A stretch of DNA of 64,000 bases, taken from assembly GCF_024323335.1 (NCBI RefSeq), contig NC_066583.1, forward strand, positions 364,539,877-364,603,876, in the 5' to 3' direction. Under the pieces are notes generated by a model. The model did not search any database and was not told the origin of the DNA. It was given only the letters and a program-made list of their open reading frames with translations. This document shows, piece after piece, positions 22,087 to 31,400 of the stretch. This stretch comes from Lathyrus oleraceus. Lineage: Eukaryota > Streptophyta > Magnoliopsida > Fabales > Fabaceae. The position numbers and the translations under genes are program-made. How positions within the stretch are numbered: position 1 is the stretch's first letter; each line of letters begins with the position of its first letter.

Positions 22087-22339
22087 TTTTCTGTTGTTTT
22101 GTCATTTTGCATGAAAATCCTACGTTCTGCCCAAGGCGTAGTGATTCATTTTGTAGGGCCTCATCATGTTTTGAATGATTATCATTAATGAAGGACATTT
22201 TTTGCAATCAAACTTTGTGATCCCTGTCTTTCTATTTTTTCGTTTTCATTTTCTTTTTCAAAACAATAAAAATGGCAATGTTTTTGTTTTTGTGACTTTT
22301 TTCGAACTCTTTTTCTAAAACAAAGCATTAAACATGCAG
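22083..22339 (+). other. Predicted Ogre intron between protease and RT
   Basis: GTAATT at 22083 and ATGCAG ending at 22339 bound 257 bases, T-rich throughout. Joining 22082 to 22340 changes ACA GA|G TAA into ACA GA|A AGC GAT CTT ATG, removing the stop and bringing the RT frame (frame 3) into register with gag-pro (frame 1). An intron at exactly this place is a described Ogre feature; the exact sites here are my prediction. Confidence 0.8.
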
Positions 22340-22349
22340 AAGCGATCTT

Positions 22350-25300
22350 ATGGCATTCACTATGAACAGTTCTGTTATGGCTCAGTATGATTTCGATAAT
22401 CCCATCTACCAGGCTGAAGAGGAGAGTGAGGAAGACTGTGAACTCCCTGCAGAATTGGTCAGATTGCTGAAGCAGGAGGAAAGGGTCATCCAACCTCATC
22501 AGGAGGAGTTGGAAACTATTAATTTGGGTACTGAGGACGCCAAAAGAGAAATCAAGATTGGGGCTGCTTTAGAGGACTCCGTCAAGAGGAGGCTGATTGA
22601 GATGTTGAGAGAATATGTGGAGATATTCGCCTGGTCATATCAAGATATGCCTGGTTTGGATACAGACATTGTGGTGCACCGATTACCTCTTAGAGAAGGA
22701 TGTCCTGCGGTCAAGCAGAAGCTTCGTAGAACGAGTCCTGACATGGCAACTAAGATCAAGGAAGAGGTTCAGAAGCAGTGGGATGCAGGTTTTTTGGCTG
22801 TTACCAGTTATCCACCATGGGTGGCCAACATCGTTCCTGTGCCGAAGAAGGATGGTAAAGTCAGAATGTGTGTCGATTACCGGGATTTGAATAGAGCAAG
22901 TCCGAAAGATGATTTCCCATTACCTCACATTGATGTATTGGTTGATAATACGGCTCAATCCTCGGTATTTTCTTTCATGGATGGTTTCTCTGGATATAAT
23001 CAGATCAAGATGGCGCCAGAGGACATGGAAAAGACGACGTTCATTACACCTTGGGGCACGTTCTGCTACAAAGTGATGCCATTTGGGCTAAAGAATGCTG
23101 GTGCTACCTATCAGAGGGCAATGACGACTCTTTTTCATGACATGATGCACAAAGAAATTGAAGTGTACGTAGATGATATGATTGCGAAGTCGCAGACAGA
23201 AGAGGAGCACCTGGTTAATTTACAGAAGTTGTTTGACCGGTTGAGGAAGTTCAAGCTGAGGTTGAATCCGAACAAGTGTACGTTTGGGGTGAGATCAGGG
23301 AAGCTTTTAGGCTTCATTGTCAGTGAGAAAGGGATTGAGGTTGATCCAGCGAAAGTCAAAGCTATTCAAGAGATGCCTGAACCGAAAACGGAGAAGCAAG
23401 TCCGTGGGTTTTTAGGGAGGTTGAACTACATTGCAAGGTTCATATCTCACCTAACTGCCACATGTGAACCAATTTTCAAACTGCTCAGAAAGAATCAGGC
23501 GATCAAGTGGAATGATGATTGTCAGAAAGCTTTTGACAAGATAAAGGAGTATTTACAGAAACCTCCAATCCTTATACCTCCAGTTCCAGGGAGACCTCTG
23601 ATAATGTACCTGTCAGTGACTGAGAACTCGATGGGGTGTGTATTGGGACAGCATGACGAGTCTGGTCGAAAAGAGCATGCCATATACTACCTTAGCAAAA
23701 AGTTTACCGACTGTGAAACAAGATATTCACTGCTCGAGAAAACTTGCTGTGCTTTGGCCTGGGCTGCTCGCCGACTGAGACAGTATATGCTGAACCATAC
23801 TACCTTATTGATTTCTAAGATGGATCCAGTGAAGTACATCTTTGAGAAACCAGCTCTCACCGGACGAGTTGCCCGTTGGCAGATGATTCTAACAGAATAC
23901 GATATTCAGTACACGTCACAGAAGGCCATCAAGGGTAGTATTCTGTCAGACTACCTCGCCGAACAACCGATCGAAGATTATCAGCCTATGATGTTTGAAT
24001 TTCCTGATGAAGACATCATGTATCTGAAGATGAAAGATTGCGAAGAGCCTCTTGTCGAGGAAGGACCGGACCCGGATGACAAATGGACGCTGATGTTTGA
24101 TGGGGCTGTGAATATGAACGGTAACGGTGTTGGGGCAGTGTTGATCAATCCCAAAGGTGCTCATATACCTTTTTCTGCCAGACTGACGTTTGACGTCACC
24201 AACAACGAAGCTGAGTATGAGGCTTGTATCATGGGGATAGAAGAAGCCATTGATCTGAGGATCAAAACACTTGATATATTTGGAGATTCAGCTCTAGTGG
24301 TCAATCAAGTCAACGGAGATTGGAATACGAATCAGCCGCATTTGATTCCGTATAGAGATTACACCAGAAGAATACTGACGTTCTTCAAGAAAGTGAAGTT
24401 GTATCATGTCCCCCGGGATGAGAATCAAATGGCCGATGCCTTGGCTACTTTATCGTCTATGATCAAAGTTCATTGGTGGAATCATGTGCCACATGTTGCG
24501 GTGAATCGACTTGAGAGGCCTGCGTATGTGTTTGCAGCCGAGACTGTTGTGATCGATGAGAAGCCGTGGTATTATGACATCAAGAATTTCCTCAAGACTC
24601 AGGAGTATCCTGAAGGTGCGTCTAAGAATGACAAGAAAACCCTGAGGAGGCTAGCTGGAAGCTTCTATTTGAATCAGGATGATGTGCTGTATAAGAGAAA
24701 CTTTGACATGGTCTTGCTCAGATGCGTGGACAGACCCGAGGCGGACATGTTAATGCAAGAAGTTCATGAAGGTTCCTTCGGTACTCATGCCGGCGGACAT
24801 GCAATGGCTAAGAAATTGTTGAGAGCAGGTTATTACTGGATGACTATGGAATCCGATTGTTTCAAGTATGCTCGGAAGTGCCATAAGTGTCAAATCTATG
24901 CTGATAAGGTGCATGTACCACCAAGCCCTCTGAATATCATGAATTCGCCTTGGCCGTTTGCCATGTGGGGCATTGATATGATTGGGAAGATTGAGCCTAC
25001 TGCTTCGAACGGACATCGCTTCATCTTGGTTGCGATTGACTATTTCACCAAGTGGGTGGAAGCAGCTTCCTATGCTAACGTTACCAAACAAGTGGTTACC
25101 CGGTTCATCAAGAAGGAAATCATATGTCGTTATGGAGTTCCTGAGAGAATCATCACTGATAATGGTTCGAATCTCAACAACAAGATGATGAAAGAGCTTT
25201 GTAAAGAATTCAAGATTGAACATCACAATTCTTCTCCTTACAGACCGAAGATGAATGGTGCTGTAGAAGCGGCAAACAAAAATATCAAGAAGATTGTGCA

Positions 25301-25817
25301 GAAGATGGTCGTTACGTACAAGGATTGGCATGAGATGCTGCCTTTCGCTTTGCATGGGTACCGTACCTCAGTACGTACGTCGACCGGGGCAACCCCTTAC
25401 TCCCTTGTGTATGGTATGGAAGCTGTCCTACCTGTTGAAGTGGAGATTCCTTCTCTGAGAGTTTTATTGGATGTCAAGCTGGACGAAGCCGAGTGGATTC
25501 GAACAAGGTTTAACGAGTTGAGCCTTATTGAGGAGAGACGGTTAGCAGCTGTATGCCATGGACAGTTGTATCAGAGAAGGATGAAGCGAGCCTTTGATCA
25601 GAAAGTGCGTCCTCGGACATTTCAGATCGGTGATTTAGTTTTGAAGAGGATCCTTCCTCCCGGTACAGATAACAGGGGCAAATGGACTCCTAATTACGAA
25701 GGTCCGTATGTTGTGAAGAAAGTCTTCTCCGGTGGAGCCTTGATGCTTACAACTATGGATGGTGAAGATTTTCCGTCTCCTGTCAATTCAGATGTAGTCA
25801 AAAAATACTTCGCATAA
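22350..25817 (+). CDS. pol: Ogre Pol: reverse transcriptase, RNase H, integrase
   Basis: Intact 1155 residues from the first ATG; with the intron model the frame enters at 22340. RT: VPVPKKDGKVRMCVDYRDLN near 167, FSFMDGFSGYNQIKMAPED, YVDDMIAKS at 273. A gypsy-type RNase H-like part follows, then a second archaeal-type RNase H with LMFDGAVNMNG near 583, NNEAEYEACIMG and IFGDSALVVNQVNGDW; this second domain is a Tat/Ogre trait. Integrase: HEGSFGTHAGGH and CHKCQIY zinc-binding part near 800-850, then GIDMIG, ITDNGSN and VEAANKN supplying the D, D, E triad near 874, 935 and 973. No chromodomain; the C-terminus ends shortly after the GPYVVKKVFSGGALML motif. Together it converts element RNA to DNA and integrates it. 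Confidence 0.95.
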   Translation: MAFTMNSSVMAQYDFDNPIYQAEEESEEDCELPAELVRLLKQEERVIQPHQEELETINLGTEDAKREIKIGAALEDSVKRRLIEMLREYVEIFAWSYQDMPGLDTDIVVHRLPLREGCPAVKQKLRRTSPDMATKIKEEVQKQWDAGFLAVTSYPPWVANIVPVPKKDGKVRMCVDYRDLNRASPKDDFPLPHIDVLVDNTAQSSVFSFMDGFSGYNQIKMAPEDMEKTTFITPWGTFCYKVMPFGLKNAGATYQRAMTTLFHDMMHKEIEVYVDDMIAKSQTEEEHLVNLQKLFDRLRKFKLRLNPNKCTFGVRSGKLLGFIVSEKGIEVDPAKVKAIQEMPEPKTEKQVRGFLGRLNYIARFISHLTATCEPIFKLLRKNQAIKWNDDCQKAFDKIKEYLQKPPILIPPVPGRPLIMYLSVTENSMGCVLGQHDESGRKEHAIYYLSKKFTDCETRYSLLEKTCCALAWAARRLRQYMLNHTTLLISKMDPVKYIFEKPALTGRVARWQMILTEYDIQYTSQKAIKGSILSDYLAEQPIEDYQPMMFEFPDEDIMYLKMKDCEEPLVEEGPDPDDKWTLMFDGAVNMNGNGVGAVLINPKGAHIPFSARLTFDVTNNEAEYEACIMGIEEAIDLRIKTLDIFGDSALVVNQVNGDWNTNQPHLIPYRDYTRRILTFFKKVKLYHVPRDENQMADALATLSSMIKVHWWNHVPHVAVNRLERPAYVFAAETVVIDEKPWYYDIKNFLKTQEYPEGASKNDKKTLRRLAGSFYLNQDDVLYKRNFDMVLLRCVDRPEADMLMQEVHEGSFGTHAGGHAMAKKLLRAGYYWMTMESDCFKYARKCHKCQIYADKVHVPPSPLNIMNSPWPFAMWGIDMIGKIEPTASNGHRFILVAIDYFTKWVEAASYANVTKQVVTRFIKKEIICRYGVPERIITDNGSNLNNKMMKELCKEFKIEHHNSSPYRPKMNGAVEAANKNIKKIVQKMVVTYKDWHEMLPFALHGYRTSVRTSTGATPYSLVYGMEAVLPVEVEIPSLRVLLDVKLDEAEWIRTRFNELSLIEERRLAAVCHGQLYQRRMKRAFDQKVRPRTFQIGDLVLKRILPPGTDNRGKWTPNYEGPYVVKKVFSGGALMLTTMDGEDFPSPVNSDVVKKYFA

Positions 25818-25826
25818 ATTGACCCG

Positions 25827-26021
25827 CTGGACAAAAAGAATAAAAGAGTCCAGGCAAAAAATGGGCATCCCGGCGAACCAAAAAAACAGAAAGAAAAGGT
25901 TCGGGCAAAAATTAGGGATAAAAATAAAAAAAATTGTACACCCGGTAAGTCGAAAACCCGCAAGGGCGGCTTAGGCAAAAATGGGTATCCCGGTGGATCG
26001 AAAACCCGAAAGGGCGATCCA
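25827..26021 (+). repeat. Four consecutive hairpins just after the pol stop
   Basis: Stems: CTGGAC/GTCCAG (25827-25853), CGAACC/GGTTCG (25874-25903), TAAGTCG/CGGCTTA with one wobble (25946-25973), TGGATCG/CGATCCA (25994-26021). Each is followed by GGCAAAAA or GGCAAAAG, and the first three are followed by or preceded by a CCCGG block. The last two share an inner AAAACCCG-NAA-GGG. Arms differ between units but remain complementary. Confidence 0.85.
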
Positions 26022-27246
26022 GGCAAAAGTTAGGGATTAAAGCGAAGACTACAGTCTGAGTTATCTGTACTTCATCAAGCTTTGTCGTCTGCCATCTCGA
26101 AAGATGTGATCCGTCCAGTCATTCTTCTCAGAAAGCAAGGAGTTGGGAGGAAAACTGACGATCTATGAGTTATAACAGAATTGGGAAATAGTGGATGCCG
26201 TGTTCACATTGCCTTTAGGATAGATTTTTCCTTTTTGTGCGCAATTACCTCTTTCTAGGAATTGCTTCCCAATGTATTTGCCTCTTCAGGCACATTTTCA
26301 ATCAATAAAAGTCGTTATTCAGATAAATAGCTTTTCTGTTTTTATTTTTACTGTTTTGTTTGCAAAATGTCCGAATTTTTGATAAGCATTGCATATAAGA
26401 ACATGGAGGCTACACAATAGCTTGCAGGATGACAAAACATTTGAAAATCATTTTGAATGTTGAGGACACTTGAGCGTATCTTGTCCATGTACCCCCTGGG
26501 GGCATTTTGTTGTGCTGTTTGTTTCAGATTGGCATCTGTAAGGACGTTTCCTCAACAGATATTTTCCCCAAGCAAGTTTGGAAGCTACCAGAGCTATGTT
26601 CCCCTGCAGAGACATCCGCAGATAGTGCCTTCTATTCCCCAACAGATCTAAGGATTGCCTATCCCCAGCAGGCCTGTATTTGCCGAGTTCCTCCCCGAGT
26701 GGGGCAGGTTCATTGAAATTTATCTCCAACATTTATCCTACCTGTGGACTGAAGGATATCCCCGGCGGAGTTTATCTTTCCCCAGCAGCAGTGCTATTCT
26801 TCAACATGAGTGTGAAGTCGCTTTACCATTCCTCAAGCAGAGTTCCCCGCAGATTATTTCCCCAAGAGGAGTCTCCCCACAGAGTCAGAGTATCTGATCA
26901 TTTCGGCTCCCTAGCCAGGGTTCATTTGCATTTTGCATGTAGTAATCATTGCATCCTCAAAAATTGCGTAGCATTCCCATTCAATATGGAGCATTACGCC
27001 ATAGAAAAATTCAAACATATGCATTCATGTGTTAACTTCACCAGACCGTATCCCCGGCGGAGGCGGATCATTTCATTCAACATCAGCACAGCAAGACTGC
27101 TACAGTTGCTCCCGACAGCATTCAGGATTGATATCCCCACAGAGGTTTACTACCTCACCCGATGGTGACAGAAAGTTTGTTTCTCCTCAGTGAGACCCCC
27201 AGCAAGTGATCAGCCTTGCCTTGGCATATCTAAAAAGTTGTTCTTG
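26022..27246 (+). other. Ogre 3' UTR, proximal part
   Basis: Non-coding. From about 26480 to 27200 it carries many scattered CCCC(A/G)GCAG or CCCCGGCGGAG motifs (for example near 26640, 26760, 26790, 27050) without strict period. Short frames here have no recognisable product. Confidence 0.7.
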
Positions 27247-28360
27247 TGATACCGGTAAGTGTCATGCCAGCACCCGCGTGTGTTATTATTTTTGGTGTCG
27301 GTAAACACCATTGTTTCGGTGTCTGTAAACATCGGATATTTTATCCAGTCATCGGTAAATGTCTGGTCATTTTTGATGTCGGTAAACATCATCTTTCGAT
27401 GTCTGTAAACGTCGAGTATTCCCAGTCATCTGTAAATGTCTGGTCATCATTTTGGTGTCGGTAAACACCATTTGTTTCGGTGTCTGTAAACATCGGTATT
27501 CTCTCCAGTCATCGGTAAATGTCTGGTCATTTTTTGATGTCGGTAAACATCATCTTTCGGTGTCGGTAAACATCGAGTCTCACCCCAGTCATCGGTAAAT
27601 GTCTGGTCATTTTTTTTGATGTCGGTAAACATCATCTTTCGATGTCGGTAAACATCAAGTCTTTTCTGCAGTCGTCGGTAAACGTCTGATAATCCCCAGC
27701 TAGAAATCCCCAGTAGAGTCATCTGTAAATGTCCTATCTGGTTTCCAGTTGCAAATATTTGTATCTCCCCAATTAATTTCTCATCCCAGTCATCGGTAAA
27801 TGTCTGGTCATTCCTTTTGATGTCGGTAAACATCATCTTTCGATGTCGGTAAACATCGAGTCTCATCCCAGTCATCGGTAAATGTCTGGTCAACAAAATC
27901 AAAATCCCCAGAAGTCGTCGGTAAATGTCTTGTCTGGTATCTCTACAAAGATTTTGTTCCTCCCCAAGTGGAGATGCCATCGGTAAATGGCCCCCGTTTT
28001 TCTTCGATATCGGTAAATATCGAATCCCCAGTTGCAGCAGCCATCGGTAAATGGTCTTGCTAAGTTGACATCGGTAAATGTCCAATTTCTTTGAAGCCAC
28101 CATCGGTAAATGGTTTTGCTTCCTTTCAACGTAAAATTTTGTTTCCCAGCAGCCATCGGTAAATGGTCTGGCTGAAGTTGATATCGGTAAATATCAAGTT
28201 CTAACCATCGGTAAATGGTTTTGCTTTTCAGAAGTTTGTTTTCCCCAGCCGCCATCGATAAATGGTCTTGCTGAAGTTGATATCGGTAAATATCAAGTTT
28301 CTAACCATCGGTAAATGGTTTTGGCTTTTTCTGAGGCTGTCATGCAGTTTGCCATCAGTA
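27247..28360 (+). repeat. Array of about 34 mini-hairpins with constant CGGTAA loop
   Basis: Each unit is a 4-8-bp stem around CGGTAA (sometimes CTGTAA, once CGATAA, once CAGTAA). Arms vary but stay complementary: TGGTGT/ACACCA (27293), CCAGTCAT/ATGTCTGG with one T-T mismatch (27345), GATGT/ACATC (repeated), CAGTCGT/ACGTCTG (27669), GCCAT/ATGGC (27976), TTCGATAT/ATATCGAA (28003), TTGATAT/ATATCAA, AACCAT/ATGGTT. Spacers are about 5-50 bases. It lies in the 3' UTR, where Ogre elements are known to carry hypervariable tandem repeats (PisTR-A type). Minus-strand reading frames across it are by-products of the repeats. Confidence 0.93.
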
Positions 28361-28485
28361 AATGACGTGGTTCTTTGGTATCATATCCAGTCTGTGCAAA
28401 TTCTACGGTTCTTTGGTATTCAATCCCTGTTTACCCTGAAAGTCTGACAGCCGCTGCTATCATCCATTCGGGTTCCCAGCTGATT

Positions 28486-28498
28486 GAATAGGGGCAGC
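28486..28498 (+). promoter_or_regulatory. Polypurine tract region before 3' LTR
   Basis: AATAGGGGCAGC immediately precedes the LTR start TGTAGC at 28499, the position of the plus-strand primer. The tract is short and broken by a C and a T. Confidence 0.6.
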
Positions 28499-31400
28499 TG
28501 TAGCACCTCAAATTTGCACCTATCATTATGCATACATTTTCATATTAGGTCATAGTATATCATGATCCATTGCATAGCATTTGCATTGTCCCTCAGTTGC
28601 CTCAAGAGCAAGCAATCAAGAATTAGGTCAAACCAATCTCCTGATCAGTCAATCAAGCAAGCAAAGGAATTTCTCATTGAACCAAGGCCTTGGGGTTTGT
28701 CCAACAAGTTCACATGGCTTGGAGGTCTATTTGAAGTATTTTGGTCAAGGGTTGAAGACTTGGAAATCATCAGTTCATACACAGACAGTCAAAAACCCTA
28801 AAAAAGTCAACTGTCAGTCAAAGCGGTGGATGGTGGTCATTCTTGTGGAATTTGGGCACCATGGTCAATAATCAAGAGTTCAAACAACTTGGGACATCAT
28901 TTGAAGTCAAGTCCTCAAGGAATTAGGGTTTGGAAGTCATCAGTCAATGCACAATCAGACAGAAACCCTAGAAGTCAACTGTTGGTCAACTGTCCATTTA
29001 ATCGGTGATTGGACGATTGGAATTGGTTTGTGAGAGTTCATTCATGGCCAAATAGTCATCATATATCATGCCAAACACCATCATGGAAGAATTTGAAGCC
29101 AGATCAAAAATTTCCCAAAACGGAAACTGGGCCTGTAACTGAAACTTACCAAAAATGGAAAGTTTTGATCCTCAAACTTACATCATGATACAAGCCTCAA
29201 ATGAATTTTTTCCCAACATGAAAGTTGAAGATCTTGTTCTCCCATTTCCAAAAAGTCCTAGAACTCCCAATTCCCATGTGTGGTTGGCAAGTTATGATCG
29301 AATCGATTTCAGAAAATCTTGAACTTCAAAGGGCCATATCTCTCAAACCGTTTGGCCAATTTTGGTGGGGTTTTTTCCTACAAGTCACATTTGATCCCCT
29401 CTTTCCAAAAATATAAATTTCATGAGCCAAAACTTCACCAATCAAAATGGCATATTTTGACCTTTTTCATTTAAATGCAAGTTTGACCAAGAGTTGACTT
29501 TTTGATTTAAACATTTTTTCAGCATTTGGCCAATTGGGACAGCTCATAAATATCATTTTAAGTGTGTTTGCAAAGTCAAATTATGCAGCACATGTGAGTC
29601 TATACTTGTTTGCTTGAATTATAAGAAAGGTACAAATGCACCATACTTGTCCATGCTTCCACAACCATGCCTTGTACCAGCATCATTATGCAGCATTCTT
29701 GATCATTTTTTTCTGTCATGGTGAGCCTCATTGTGCAGCCATACTCCAATAGTACAGATGGCCTTACTAGTTTACTTGAACATTGGCAAAAGGACATGTT
29801 TACAACAAATCCAATTCATGAACCATACTTGTACCACATCACATTGCAAATTTTTGGCCCATGATTTTCTGTCAAAACCAAGCAGTAACAGCATGGCTTT
29901 CCATCTCTTTTTCCTGTCATATTGCAGCAAAAAACAGGGAGACTTCATTCATTTTCACTTGGCATTTCCCTCCACAAAAATAGGAAGATCCTGTTAAAAA
30001 TAGAGGCAACAGAATACAGCATAGGCAAGCATCCATCCTGCCAAGCCATACCACAAAAACCACAAAACCATAGACCATTCTTTCACTCAAAATCCATCCA
30101 CTTTGCTTTGGCATTTTAGAAATTTTCTGTCAAATACCACAGTAAAAATTGCCCTGCCACCAAAAAAAGGACACTCAATAGCAGTTTTTCTTGGTAATGC
30201 ATTTTCTGTCCTTTTTGGAAATAGTAGTAGCAGTAACAGCAAGGAGACATCACAAGATTTTTGGCCAAGGGTAAATGGATAGAAAGAAGCTCATTCACAA
30301 AAAACTCACTCACTTTGGCATGATTAAAATGGATTCTGCTCAGATCCCTTCAACAGTAACCTTGCTTGCTTAGCATTCATCAAATTGCTGTCAAACACCA
30401 AAACCTCACCTGGCCATTTTGCTTTACATTTCAAAAAATCTGTCACCACATCCAAACAAATTTTCTGAACCTAGATGTTCTGTCATAACAGACCAACAAA
30501 ACCAACCCTAGCATCATCTTGCATTGATTCACTCATTACACCCTGCATTGCATTCATTCCAACCCTGCCTTGCAACCACCAAACCAACATGACATGACCT
30601 AATCTCATTCATTCAAGCTCATCCCACTTGCATTAACCAACAAAACCTAACCAACTTCCTACAATCTCTAAAAAACCACCCAACTGCATTTTGGCCATTC
30701 TTCCAAAGTTTGCTAGCAGCAAACAACCCATTCACCTTGCCTTGACATCCCACAAGAAACATCCAACTTCACTCATCACTCATACAGCACTCCCAAAACT
30801 CACCTTACCTTGCAATTTGTCTGTCCATACATAACAAAACTAAGCCTGGCTTTGCATTCCCATTTTCTGTCAACAAAAAGACAGTGGTAGCAACTGTAAA
30901 GAAGACCAGCAACAAAGCCTTGCTTAACTCCCTCATCCTACAACTGCCATCTTGCATTCCAACTTCTTATATCCAAAACCAATGAACTAAGTTGGCTTGT
31001 CAACATCCTGCAGCAAACACCCTTGGCAACACTTGACCAACCATTTTTTCACCATGCTAAAAACCTGGCCATTACCACTTGACAATCTTCTCACCATTTT
31101 GTAACCCTAAGAAGCAGCCTTCAACAGACCAAAAACATTGCTCTCTCACTTTTGCATTTTGGCTCCTCTTGCATTTTCTGCCAAAATCTCCATAACCCTC
31201 AAGCAAAACTTGATTCCTCCATGCTCTAACCAACATTGCAAGCTCATTCCAAGCATCATCCATCACCTGCACAGCATTTTCAACTCTGTTTTTCTTCAAC
31301 CACTCTCCATGGCAGTTTGGATTTAAAGTTAAATGGAGCAAGTGTGAGCTCAAATAACTTCATCATCCATCACTTGGAGCTTGGACCTTTGACTGTTTGA

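Noticed and set aside
24750..25355. 201-codon minus-strand frame opposite integrase
   Set aside because: Shadow of the integrase coding sequence, codon constraint on the plus strand explains it.
27447..28103. 218-codon minus-strand frame rich in IYRW and FTDD repeats
   Set aside because: Produced by the palindromic CGGTAA repeat array; no family resemblance and antisense to the Ogre transcript.
27247..28360. CRISPR-like look of regularly spaced short repeats
   Set aside because: Plant nuclear retroelement UTR; repeats are 16-22 bp with variable arms and no constant spacer length or cas genes.
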